DNA of 64,000 bases from Campanula takesimana (taxonomy: Eukaryota; Streptophyta; Magnoliopsida; Asterales; Campanulaceae): contig JAOWBW010001635.1 in the NCBI GenBank assembly GCA_026119855.1, positions 1 to 64,000 of the forward strand. Reading direction: 5' to 3'. This document shows, piece after piece, positions 44,948 to 56,600 of this stretch. The notes beneath the pieces are model-generated. The model searched no databases, was not told where the DNA came from, and worked only from the letters and a program-made list of their open reading frames with translations. The position numbers and the translations under genes are program-made. The first letter of the stretch is position 1. Every line of letters begins with the position of its first letter.

Positions 44948-45692
44948 TTGTTTGAATAATGAATAAGATACAAAACAATGGTAAGGATTAGCCTGATGCA
45001 TTCTAGATTTTTTTTAATAATCAGACCGCGGATATTACTTAATATACAAATATATTGTTAACAGATGCGGTCTGATTTGGTTCGATTTCGTCTAATTTGG
45101 TTTGGAGGAGTCAGACCACATACCAAACTAAACTTAACCATGTGGTATGTTATTTATTAGATTAAACATGGCCCCTTATGCTAGGAAATTGAACTAGACC
45201 ACATGGTTTGATTTAGTTTGATCTCGAACCACGATTTGGACTGAACGACTTACACCTCTAACCCTAACAATATCTAGCCCATACTAGTAGTAGATGAGAG
45301 AAATAACAAACATGAAAGAATCCATATGAAAGTAATAAACAAGAAATGAACACAAAATTTGTTTGTCAAAAGTACTTACTTTTAATTAAAACATCGTTCT
45401 CCATCAGCCAATTTTTGTTTTCTTATTTTTTAAAAAGAATCCACCTAAAACTGGTTTTAAGAAAAACTGTATACCATCATTATTCCAATGGTTATGTATT
45501 ACTCCGTATTTACTACATTATAATACAATGATATTAGCCAAATTCGTAACAATATTTGGTAAAAAAAAAAAATGATTGTTCAAAATATTTGGTTTCCATT
45601 TTATCTATGCAATGCATTCTTTTCTGGTCGAAATCCGTATCATGTGTTAGAACGTCCCTCACAAAAAAAATCTCCTCTTCTTATTCATTTAA
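44948..45692. other. no gene seen
   Basis: AT-rich spacer between two Helitrons. At 45060-45250 there are diverged GGTTTGATTTAGTTTGATC / ACCACGATTTGG words, perhaps the relic of a hAT-type element. Nothing else is supported. Confidence 0.4.
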
Positions 45693-45980
45693 CTAGTGGG
45701 TAACCCGTAACTAATTTACTATTTTTTCGTATTTTTTTTTATGATTTTATTTAGTAATGTAACATAATAACTTTTTCAATATAACTATATTGTATATGAA
45801 TTAAAATGTTTGCATATAAATTTAACAAAATTGTGTTAATTTTTTAGTAATAATTAAAATAATTATTATAATTAAATAATATTATAAATTGTACTTATTA
45901 ACATATATAATAACTATTATTATTCACTAATAATACTAATAGTTATAATTAACCTATATATTAAATATTATAATTAATTA

Positions 45981-46194
45981 CTCCTCTCTACGCCCTAGAG
46001 TAAGAGTCCTACCTTATTTGTGCACACACTTATTAAAGACACAATAGAAAATTGGTAAACATTTCAAGTGTGTTGAGGGTATAATTGTCCAAAGCACTAT
46101 TCATTCTTTCTCATCATTTGTCCTTTTAGGAAATAGACTTTTAGTGGGACGTACAAAAATAGAAAGTAGGACTCTTACTCCCGAACGGAGCGAG
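45981..46194. mobile_element. Stowaway-like MITE, diverged
   Basis: Left CTCCTCTCTACGCCCTAGAG; right inverted CTCGCTCCGTTCGGGAGTAA; TA flanks; GAGTAAGAGTCC arms pair. Confidence 0.82.
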
Positions 46195-46334
46195 TACTAT
46201 TAATATTAAATATTAACATTTATTGTATAATGATTGACTAATACTATTAATAATAATAGTTAACTTATATACAAACTATTATGATTAATTAATAATACTA
46301 TTAATAGTATATATACTCCGTATAGTAAATATTA

Positions 46335-47254
46335 GAGTGAGTCTTGTGAAAAACGTGTTTTTCCTTAAGCAAAGGAAAAACGTGCTTTTCAAAGACGCTG
46401 GGCATTATTCTTCAAAACAAGCGGTGGCATTTTCGTAAATACTGGCAACCATAGTAAATGCAGTGTTAATATTACAAAAAGCCAGTGATTTCATACTGGC
46501 GTCTATAAACATGAAACTGACACTTTTCTTAAGTGCCAGTGGTTATGTTAAAAATTGCCAGTGATTACACTGGCACTTTTTAACATTGATACTGACACTT
46601 ATTAAAAGTGCCAGTGGTAGTGTTAATAACTGTCAGCCATTACACTGGCACTAGTTAACATTGATACTGGCACTTATAAAAGTGCCCGTGGTAGTGTCAA
46701 TAAGTGCCAGTGTACATGTGCTGACACTTTTTTACACTATCACTGGAACTTTTTAAACCTAACGCTGGCACTTTTTTAACTTAACACCGGCACTTTTTAA
46801 AACACACACTAGCACTTTTTTTTTACATAAACTGAGACTTTTTTTTTGACATATACTGGCACTTTTTATCCCCAAATCCAAGATTGTTCTTACACTTTTT
46901 TATTCCCAAATCAAAATTACTTCAAAAATATGTCCTAATTTCAGATCCTTTTGTTACTACTGCTCAATGTGGTTAGGGTTCTTACCTGGGTTGGAAATTT
47001 GGGTAAATTAAGCATGAGATCCACTCTTTATTGTCGTTGCCAGAGAAAGAAAAATAGGAGGACGATCGGAGCTTGGGATGGCCGGAGAAGACGATCGGAG
47101 CTTGGGATGGCCGGATTTCAGATGGGTACTGGTCGGCGACTCGGTGGTGCAAGAAGAAGGCGCAGTCGTGCGAAGAAAGGGGCAAAGCGTCGACGCAGCA
47201 AAAACCCGTTTTTCCAATTGGTTAGGAAAAACGCGTTTTTTACTAGATTTTCAC
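46335..47254. mobile_element. MULE, 920 bp, 9-bp TSD, with ACTGGCACTT array
   Basis: TAAATATTA is duplicated exactly (46326-46334 and 47255-47263). The ends form about 60-bp imperfect TIRs sharing AAAAACGYGTTTTTCCT and GGAAAAACG. Inside, 46434-46870 is an array of ACTGGCACTT / AAGTGCCAGT words in both orientations, and 46920-47190 is a GC-richer segment with a duplicated GATCGGAGCTTGGGATGGCC. The latter may be captured gene sequence; I recognise no family. Inserted in a Helitron. Confidence 0.87.
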
Positions 47255-47662
47255 TAAATATTATGATTAACTAATAGTATTAATAGTAATTTTTAATTTA
47301 TTTAATAGTTAATTATAATAGTTAAATATAAATGTTAACTATAATGATAGTTAACTATTAATAGTCAATTGTTATTTGTTTAACAATATTAACTAATTAT
47401 ATTAATTACTATATAAAGTAATTATTAATTATTATAGTAACTATTACTAATAATAGTAATAATTACTATATAGGGTAACTATTATAGTTAACTATAATAA
47501 TTACCTTATATAGTAACTAATATTATTAACTAATACTATTAGCTAATAGAAAAAAAAATGAAAAGTCACTTAGTTAAGAGGGTAGTGTTGATGTTGCATC
47601 ACCAAATTCAAGCTTCTTCCATGATTTGTCCACATGGCAACACCTCAGCTCTCCTCACCAAC

Positions 47663-47709
<47 letters not shown>

Positions 47710-47710
47710 G

Positions 47711-47789
47711 ATTTGGACTAAATTAATTTTGATTAGATTAGGTTTTTTTTTGGTCGAATAGATTAATCATATTTTTTATTTTTGAAATT

Positions 47790-47845
<56 letters not shown>

Positions 47846-47925
47846 TTTGGACTAAATTAATTTTGATTAGATTAGGTTTTTTTTGGTCGAATAGATTAAT
47901 CATATTTTTTTTTTTGAAATTCAAA

Positions 47926-47926
<1 letters not shown>
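47711..47926. repeat. duplicated 83-bp block around a (TA)n tract
   Basis: ATTTGGACTAAATTAATTTT ... TTTTTGAAATTCAAAT occurs at 47711-47793 and again at 47843-47926, separated by about 50 bases of (TA)n. It lies exactly between the 5' ends of two divergent Helitrons. The two copies differ by one or two bases. Confidence 0.85.
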
Positions 47927-47975
<49 letters not shown>

Positions 47976-48066
47976 TGGTGAGGAGAGCCATGGTGTTGCC
48001 ACATAGACAAGTCTTAGAGAAAGGTTGCATTTGGTGTTGCCACATCATTACCACTCTTATAAATAA

Positions 48067-48548
48067 GGCTATGTACAATGGTTTCATACAACCTCCCCAA
48101 ATTCCACACAAACTTTAACACTTTATCCTATCCACCTCATCTTTCATACACCCCTTTCATACAACCCCCTTACAATGGTTAGTTGGAAAAAAAAATTCAT
48201 CTCCCTCCCACTCATCATTCTATACCCCACTACTTTTATATCATTTTTATTTTTTATAAACTGACCAATCATAGAGAGACACGTGGCAACACAGGAAAAA
48301 AAAAAAAACCCGCCTGGGCGGTACCACACGCGCCCTGTCGGGCCGTGTGGTACACGCGCCACAGACCGGTCAAAGAGCTGCCGCCACGTGCCATGTGTGC
48401 AGCCTTCCTCCCCATTTCAACCGGTATGAAAGAATTCATACCCAAAATTCAACCCCCAAGTTTCATACACCCCCCCCCCCCCCCACAATGGTTTTATACA
48501 CCTCCCCCCATTTTCATACACCATTTCATACCCCCATTGTGGGTAGTC
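48067..48548. mobile_element. PIF/Harbinger-type MITE, 482 bp
   Basis: Left GGCTATGTACAATGG; right inverted GACTACCCACAATGG; TAA on each side (48064-48066 and 48549-48551). The empty site is supported by the matching region of the reverse Helitron. GC-rich middle with a C run at 48471-48484; its ORFs are not recognised. Confidence 0.85.
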
Positions 48549-49060
48549 TAAGAGACTTTTCAAATTCTTTTTCTTAGCTAATAGTATTAGCTAATAGTAT
48601 TAGTTACTATATAGGGTAACTATTATAGTTAAATGTTATAGTTAACTAATACTTATAATAGTAATAATTACTATAATAGGTAACTAATATAGTTAACTAC
48701 TATAGTAACTAATACTTATAATAGTAATAGTTACTATAATAAGTAACTATTATAGTTAACTACTATAGTAACTAATACTTATAATAGTAATAGTTACTAT
48801 AATAAGTAACTAATATAGCTAACTACTATAGCAACTAATACTTATAATAGTAATAGTTACTATAATAATTAACTATAATAATAGTTAACTATATACTTAT
48901 AATAGTAATAGTTACTATAATAAGTAACTATTATAGTTAACTACTATAGTAACTAATACTTATAATAGTAATAGGCACTATAATAGGTAACTAATATAGG
49001 TAAATACTATAGTAACTAATACTTATAATAGTAATAGTTAACTATTATAGTTAACTATTA

Positions 49061-49334
49061 CTACCTACGTCCCAGAGTAAGAGTCCTACTTTCTATTTTG
49101 ATACGTCACAGAGTAAAAGTCTTTTTCCTAAAATGACAAAGAATATTTACTATTCATCACAGCCATTCTCTCTCCTACTTTACTTTTATACTCACAAAAT
49201 CAATCAACTTATTATTCACTCCCACTCATTCTCTCTCCTAATTTACTTTTACACTCACAACATTTACTTACTACCATCATTTTTTAATTTCCGTGCAAAT
49301 GGGAGATAGGACTCTTACTCCGGGACGTAAGGAG
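49061..49334. mobile_element. Stowaway-like MITE
   Basis: Left CTACCTACGTCCCAGAGTAA; right inverted CTCCTTACGTCCCGGAGTAA; TA flanks. Confidence 0.9.
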
Positions 49335-50008
49335 TAAAATTTAACTATTATAACTAACTAATACTATTAATAGTATTAGTTAATTATAATAGTTAAATAT
49401 AATTGTTAACTATAATAGTTACTATATAAGTTAATTATTATTATTAGTAATATTAGTTAATCATAATTGTTACAATATATATTAACTATTACTATTAATT
49501 ATATTATTTTATCATAATAGTTACTATATATGTTAATTATTACTATTAATACCATTAGGTTTTTTGAAATATTCATACAACAGACTTAAATGTACTTCTA
49601 AATTAATTAAAAAATATATTTATTACAACTATGTACAACCAAAGCTATGAAAATATTTTGATTAATTTAAAATATACATATATTTTCAAATAAAATTATT
49701 ATGTTAATTTATCAATTAAAAACATCAAAAAAGGAAAATACAAAAAACATTAACAGAATAGATTCTCGTGCAGAGCACGGGTTACCTACTAGTTACCATT
49801 AAATTAGATGCAAAAGCATAAGAGTTCGAGTAGGCTCTCAACAAATTTTAGAGGCTCAACCCAAATTTTATCAATCATTACATTGGCAATTCAAATTACA
49901 TAAAAATAAAAAGAAGGATAACGAACGAGGGTGTTTGTGCATAAAACTACAATGCCACCAAATGCACTAGTACCATTGTGAAGCCATGTATCACCCAGGA
50001 AGCGGATT

Positions 50009-50419
50009 TTATGACCATTCACACGAGTGGCATTTCACCCCTAACCACAACTCATCCGCTGATTCTTCAACACCAGTCGGTTCGGACCTCCACTTAGTTT
50101 TATCCAAACTTTCGACCTCGTATCTCTCTTCACAATGTCTTGGGACACGTAGCTGCCTTTTCAAGCATAGCTTGGACACTGACCAATCTTGACATTTACA
50201 AAATCCCCACTGTAAAAAAAATTTAGCTTTGAAAACACAATATTCTAAAGCATCTGAATTAGCTAACCACCAACCAATGTTCCCAAACACTACTAGAATG
50301 AAGAAACACAAGCAATCGCACGAAAACCAAGGCTCCCAACAAGGGGAGAATACAAAGGCTCCATAAAGAGGAGAATGCAAAGGCTTCCAACTAGGGGAGA
50401 AGGCAATAAACTCAAACAC
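50009..50419 (-). pseudogene. unrecognised 136-codon frame, possibly a gene fragment
   Basis: Minus-strand frame with a protein-like C-terminal half (CKCQDWSVSKLCLKRQLRV, SLDKTKWRSEPTGVEESAD) containing spaced Cys pairs. Its N-terminal half is hydrophobic and repeat-derived (duplicated CTCCCAACAAGGGGAGAA-like words near 50330-50400). I cannot name a family. It sits in a 780-bp gap between a Helitron and a Stowaway and shows no recognisable promoter or partner exon, so a captured or decayed fragment is more likely than a gene. Confidence 0.3.
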
Positions 50420-50570
50420 GAATTAACCATCATTCCTCTTGACTTATTCAAATCAAAGATGAAAAAAACAAAATTTAGATTTTGTGCTTAGAGTTATATA
50501 AATCTCAAAATCTGATCTAAGATTGAATTTGGAGAGAGAGTTTAAGATTTATAGACCACCCTAATCAATA

Positions 50571-52185
50571 CTCCCTCTGTCCCGCTCGACTTAGGACGAT
50601 TTTCCATTGAGGTGGTCTCCCATGAGAACAAGGGGATCCGTCTCATGTATGAGACGGGTCGCCCCATGACCCATGGGCCGAACACGCCACGTGGCAGCCT
50701 CCCATAGCTCCAATTTTTTTTTTTTTAGTTTTTATATTATTTTTTCGGCTTTTTCGTCGTTAACCAAAAGTAATAGTTACCATAACTTAATGTAATGACT
50801 GAATACATATAAAGTAATATTGTTCATAAGTAAACGTAACACCTGTTTTACAAAAACAAAAGCTCGTTTTACCCATTTTTTCAAATGTAATACTAACTAT
50901 AATTACATGTAACCCAAGCAATATCTAAATGTAATTATCATTTATACTGAAATGTAATAATGCTTTTGTAAAAATGTAAAATAGTGTGTATTTTGATTTA
51001 ATTTTTTGAAAAGTAACAACTCATATATATGAATGTAATTGTTTGTACAAGTAAATGTAACACTTTAATAAAAGAAATTATAACATATTTCTATATATAA
51101 TGTAATACTTTTACATGTAACACTAATCAAGTGTTTTTAGCTCTAAAAATGTAAATGGTTGAATTATTACTTTTCTATACATATGTGTTACAATTATGTA
51201 TAAACATTATTACATATAAGTAACACGATCATTACATTTTAGTTGTAATAAGTATTACTTTTGGCAAACGAAGAAAACATAAAAAAATACAATGTTACTT
51301 TTCTATATATATGTATTATTTTTATGTATACAAACTGTTACTTTATATGTATACAGTCATTACATTATGTTATAGTAACTATTACTTTTGACAAACCGAA
51401 AAAAATATATAAAAATAAAAAAAAAACCAAATTTTTTTTTTTTTTTTGGGGCCTATGAGAGGCTGCCACGTGGTAGGGTCGCCCTTGAGTCCTAGAGCCA
51501 AAAAAAAAATAAAAAAAATTGGTCCTATAAGAAGTTGCCACGTGGCATGGGTTGCCCCTTGGGTCATGGAGAATGGCCGGGTCATGGGATGGGTTTGGGG
51601 TCGAAATGACCCGTCTCATCCATGAGACGGGTATGTGTGTTCTCACTTGAGTCTTTGTCAAAAAAAAATATAAAAATTAAAAAAAACCATAAAAAAATAA
51701 TTTTTTTTTGGGCCTATGAGAGGCTGCCACGTGGCAGGGTCGCCCTTGAGTCCTGGAGCCAAAAAAAAAAAGAATTTTTTTTTGAGCCTATAAGAAGTTG
51801 CCACGTGGCATGAGTTGCCCCTTGGGTCATGGAGCAGGTTCAATGGCCGGGTCATGGGTTGGGTTTTGGGTCGAAATGACCTGACTCATAGATAAAACGG
51901 GTATGTGTGTTCTCACTTGAGTCTTTGTCTTTTCCATTTTGGGCGTCCCACTCGAGTTAGGACGGCCCAAAATGGAAAGGTTATACTACTTTTTAATTTA
52001 ATATGACCCACTTGTCTTACTCACAACAACAATCTTTTTACTATTCATCCCACTCATTCTCGCTCATACATTACTTTTTATACTCACAACACTTCCTCCA
52101 CTCATTCTCTTTTCTCTTAAAATAATAGTTTTCCTTAATCCCTGTGTCGGAACCAAAAATCTTAAGTCGGGCGGGACGGAGGGAG
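50571..52185. mobile_element. Stowaway-like MITE split by a MULE
   Basis: Left CTCCCTCTGTCCCGCTCGAC; right inverted CTCCCTCCGTCCCGCCCGAC; TA flanks. About 290 bp of MITE remain outside the MULE at 50609-51929. Confidence 0.9.
50609..51929. mobile_element. MULE, 1.32 kb, 9-bp TSD, duplicated right end
   Basis: Ends GAGGTGGTCTCCCATGAGAA and, inverted, GACAAAGACTCAAGTGAGAA. TTTTCCATT duplicated exactly (50600-50608 and 51930-51938), inside the Stowaway. Sister of 13153-13960. The right-hand terminal block (T run, GCCACGTGGCA words, GACGGG, GTGTTCTCACTTGAGTC) occurs twice in tandem (about 51430-51660 and 51700-51929). The interior has many GTAATA / TGTAATAC words and no coding capacity. Confidence 0.9.
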
Positions 52186-52432
52186 TATAAAATTTGAATT
52201 ATAAACAAAGAAATACCAAAAGAAAGAAATTGAAACTAGTTTTCAAACAAAAGAAAATCCTAACTTAAAACTTGTATTGAAGAAACAAAGCAAATCTAAA
52301 CACAAAATCTCTAATTTTACATTTAGTAATTGACATATTACTAATTACTAAATATAAAATTAGAGATCTAAATTAATCAAGTTATCAAAACAATTGAGGA
52401 AGAGGAACTTGTGAGAAAACCGAGAGAGACAG

Positions 52433-52436
<4 letters not shown>
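52186..52436. other. no gene seen
   Basis: AT-rich spacer. A word of about 20 bases around TTAGTAATTGACATATTACTAA (52325-52350) is a small imperfect palindrome. Confidence 0.4.

Positions 52437-52491
<55 letters not shown>
52437..52491. repeat. (TA)n microsatellite
   Basis: About 27 TA units, followed by GATTA repeats. Similar TA tracts lie at 47669-47700, 47794-47842 and 47928-47971. Confidence 0.97.
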
Positions 52492-52495
<4 letters not shown>

Positions 52496-52539
52496 TAGAT
52501 TAGATTAGATTAGATTAAACAGAAAATCTTGAGAAAAAC

Positions 52540-53070
52540 GTGTTCTACACTAACGCTAGTGTAGAACATGTTTTTAAAAAAGCGGAGTGACAGATTTGAA
52601 AATAAGCGGAACGCTGTGAGAAGGCGCGGTGGCATTGATGTAAATAACTGGAACTCATGAAAACTCACCAGGCACTTTTAGAAACTGTAGGAGGCATTTT
52701 TCAATATTACAGCAGACAAATTTTAACACTAGAGCAGGCACATGTTTTGACACTACCAAAGCATGTTTAGACATTTTGATGCATAGAACAGGCACAAATA
52801 ATGCCCATAACAGGCATTTATTTTAACATTAGAGCATGCATTTATTTGGCCTTGTTAAAAAAAAAACTCTCAGCATGCACTTATAAAAGTGTATGCTTTG
52901 AACTTAGAAGTGTCTGCTTGAATTTTAAGAAGTGTCTGTTTTGAATTTTACATTTGTTATAATACAAGAGGCATTTTCTAATGCTATAAGAGGCACAAAA
53001 TAATTCAGAGCAGACACTTATTTAGAACTTATTAAAAAAAAAAAAAAAACTCAACAGGCATGTTAATGTC
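52540..53070. repeat. degenerate GGCACTTTT / GCAGACA array with MULE-like left end
   Basis: Starts GAGAAAAACGTGTTCTACACT, like the TIR of the MULE at 46335, followed by a snap-back (CTACACTAACGCTAGTGTAG). Then about 400 bases of loosely periodic words such as CAGGCACTTTT, AGCAGACA and AGAGGCA. No matching right end or target duplication was found, so it may be a truncated MULE. Confidence 0.6.
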
Positions 53071-53080
53071 CGCTGAATAC

Positions 53081-53310
53081 TAGTCCCTCTGTCCTAGAAT
53101 GATAGCCCCCTATTTTTGTGAGTTTTACGAAAGAACCTTGAGTAATAATTAAGGATACTTTTAACTATTCTAATGAAATTTTTGAAATTGTTCTTGATAC
53201 ATCATTATAAATACTATTAATATCAATTTTTAGATTCACATTAACATAATTATAAGTAGCATTTATAACTGCTCAAAGTTCTCTTGTAGTAACAACGAAA
53301 AATGTGGACT
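53081..53310. mobile_element. partial Stowaway-like MITE
   Basis: The left end reads TAGTCCCTCTGTCCTAGAAT. An inverted inner arm (CAAAAATAGGGGGCTATC versus AAAAATGTGGACTAT near 53299-53313) remains, but the right tip is missing. It lies in the VAMP promoter region. Confidence 0.6.
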
Positions 53311-53634
53311 ATAATGCATCGACATGTGAGCTGGCTCCATGATTACAGGAAACTTTCTATTGGTCAAATTTTAAAATTACTGTGGGAGAAAAGTTCTCAA
53401 TTCGAAAAAAGCAAGAACCGGCCAGCCAAGAGCAGGTTGGTCTCCCACCTTCAATTCAATATCCCCTCTCGTTCCCATTTTCAAATCCCTTCTTATCGAA
53501 TTCCACCATAAAATTCTGCCAAACCCTAGTTTCCCTTTTCCCCAATTCATCAATCAATTCAATATTATTGGATCTAGCACCTTTTGTTCATCGATCCAAA
53601 TCATTGATTGATTGAGAAAAAAAGAGAACCAGGG

Positions 53635-56600
53635 ATGGCGATTTTGTACACGCTTGTAGCGAGGGGATCGGTGGTGTTGGCGGAATTCAGCGGCCCATCG
53701 ACAAATGCTAGCGCCATCGCTCGGCAAATCCTCGATAAGATTTCTGGGAATGATGACATGAACGTTTCTTATTCTCAAGATCGCTACATTTTTCATGTTA
53801 AGCGTACCGATGGACTCACCGTTCTTTGTATGGCCGATGAAAGTGCCGGAAGTAAGCCAGCTTTTCCCGCGCTATGTGTGTCTGTTTGTTTAATTTGTTT
53901 GTTTTCGACATCGTTGACTTATTTGGGAATGTTGTGCTAGTTTGTTCCCTGCGTTAAATTACGTCAGCTATAGATTGATGAGTATGCATATATGTTTGGA
54001 TTTTTGTGGGTGTAGAAAATTTGACCTAGAATTGTTGCTTGATTTATAGAAAGTACTAACTCCTCTTCAAAAATGAATGTCCGAAAAAATTTCAATTTTC
54101 TCTTGTTTGGTTAGCGAACTCCAATAGGGTATTGTTTTAATAGTTATGATTGTCTTTTTATTTCCAATATCAATTTTCTAAGATGGTAGCAAAAAATTAT
54201 TGAACTCCGGAGGATGAAATCATGAACTTTAATAAAATAACTGAAGATAAGTCATTATTTGCATCTGGGAAGAGTACGCCTTGTGTAAATCCATCAATGT
54301 CGAAGGGTCTTTAACTTATTTCGGTTGCACGTGTAGCCAACTGAGTGAACTTAACTAAGCATGTAGCGCTTCTGCATGCAAAACAACCAACTATTGGAGA
54401 AGATGTGGCAAATGACTTTCTTTTATGCTTGTAGGTCAATACTAAACAACATTTTTTTCTGGTTTACTAAAGATAACCGTTAGGGGCAGAGGAAAAACTC
54501 ACATGTTTTGTTGCAACTAGGGCCCAATTTAATTTATGGTAAATAATTGAATCTTAGAACTACAAAATTAAGCTCATGTGTGGATACATTAAAGATTGAA
54601 ATGTCCATTGTGTAAGTTATCTGGGATTGTAGATATTTATATGCGTTAATGTGCTGTTGGCATTATCTTTGAAATGTTTAACGTGATATTCTATCCATCT
54701 TCAAACTTGATTTAGGTTCCTTCTCTCAGGTATGGAGGAGGCTGACCTTCATAAACATGATTGGAAAATTATTCTTATTTAGGAATTAAATGGTTGAGTT
54801 GGGATGCTTCTGATTCGTAAATGTGAACTCCATACTTAAATTGTGGGATGGACTTCCTTTGTAGCTCATAGTTTAACTCACTGCCTATTGCATGCTGCTT
54901 ATATTAGTGACTGGTTGTGTTGTTAATGCAATACTTAATTCTCTAGGACTCTGTATCCAGTCTTGAGGATAGACAAGAGGGCTTGTGTAGATAAAGAAAA
55001 GAAAGACAACGGGGCTACTTTTAGATGCCCTATTTTTAATTTCTGCAATTCTTCAAGAAGTTACCCCCACTTCACTCGTCTTCATCTAACACTGTTCATG
55101 GATCCTCTGCACAGTCTCTGTAAGTGGGAGTGTTTACGCGCGCGCACATCTGCACATATCCATATCTTCAATTGCATTTGTGTGATCTACAAGTAGACCA
55201 CTTGTGGATACCTAATCAAGTGCTCAAATCAACAACAACAAAGCCTAAGTCCCAGAGTGATTTGGGGTCGACTAACATGAATCATCATATGGACACTCAA
55301 AGAAGAGATGAGAAAACAATGATAAAAATGGAGAGATGATAATGAAAAAAAAATATGGCGGAAGACATCAAATCAACAACTAACGTAAATTAAACCATTC
55401 TCGTCCACGTCCTCAGTTTGGAGTTAGGTTCTAAATTCAAGAATGATTGGCTGCCTGTGAACGTCGTTATATTTAATTCAGTTTTAATATTTAAGATTTA
55501 TTGCGCCCTTGTGAACAGGAGTTTTAAGGGAGCCAAGGATTTGTATAGGCACATGTTGATGAGTCTTTGCAGGAATCTGGTTCTATATGATGATTTACCA
55601 CTTCGAATTGGGGTGTCATTTTAATTTTGACTGCTGCATGTTTCCTGTAGCTGCTGTTCATTGTAGTTTGAACAAGTGATGCAGCTTGACTAAATTTTCT
55701 CCATTTATCTTGAGATTGGTTCCAGTATATTTCCGATCGCCATGTTGGCAGATACATTTATTATGATGATGATGGTGATTGTAACTCCTTATTATATATG
55801 CTGGTCTGAAACTAGGAGTTATACGGAACTTTTATGCCTTTGTGCAATTTAGTTTTTCATTATAATTGAGTGTGTAATCACTCTCTAGACAACATGCCCA
55901 CACATGCTGATTTTTAAAGTTTTGTGCTGTCTGTCTGGTGTTTACCAGGACCCTTTGATTGTTTATCGGCTGGATAACAATACATTTTTCTTACCCAAAT
56001 GCTAATTCTGTGCAGGAAGAATCCCCTTTGCTTTTCTTGAAGACATTCATCAGAGATTTGTGAGGACCTATGGTCGTGCCGTTCTTTCTGCGCAGGCTTA
56101 TGGTATGAATGATGAGTTCTCAAGGGTTCTCAGCCAACAAATGGATTATTATTCGAATGATCCGAATGCAGATAGGATAAACCGATTGAAAGGTGAAATG
56201 AGTCAGGTATGTCTTGGATTCTTACTAAGCATGACTAGAGAAACAAATGCTCTTGTGTAAAATTTAAATAATATATACTCCCTCCGCCCCATTTGAAACA
56301 GCAAAAAACTTGTCATGCACGGGAATTAAGGAGAAGTATAAAATATTAAGGTGTTGTGCGTATAGATAGTGAGGTAAGAATTATTAGTGGGGTAGAGAAT
56401 AGTAAGTGTGTTAGTTGATGTATGTATGACAAGTAGGTACCATTGATTAAGAAACATTATAAAGTTTTCATTTTGGGATTTTGCAATTTTAAGTGGGACA
56501 CCCAAAATGGATAATTTTGCTACTTCAAATGGGACGGAGTATATAGTTTAGTTTCTTGTCCATTGTTTAAGCTCTTGAGAAATTATAGGCTCCTAGCGTT

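Larger units (their letters stand above)
45693..47711 (-). mobile_element. non-autonomous Helitron, reverse orientation
   Basis: On the minus strand it starts TCTATATATACATATATATA after an A and ends ...GGGTTACCCACTAG before a T. The first 80 bases past the TA tract (AAAGTTGGTGAGGAGAGC) match the Helitron at 47926. The 3' hairpin is shortened (GGGTTACCC). It carries a Stowaway (45981-46194) and a MULE (46335-47254); AT-rich repeat units occupy 47265-47550. Confidence 0.82.
47926..49792 (+). mobile_element. non-autonomous Helitron, 1.87 kb
   Basis: Starts TCTATATATATATATATATA after an A; ends GGGTTACCTACTAG before a T; 3' hairpin CGTGC-aga-GCACG at 49767-49779. Carries a Harbinger MITE (48067-48548), a Stowaway (49061-49334) and about seven copies of a 62-bp AT-rich unit (48600-49040; ACTAATACTTATAATAGT). 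Confidence 0.88.

Noticed and set aside
46951..47274. Arg-rich 107-codon ORF
   Set aside because: Covers a duplicated GC-rich block and the MULE TIR; not a supported gene.
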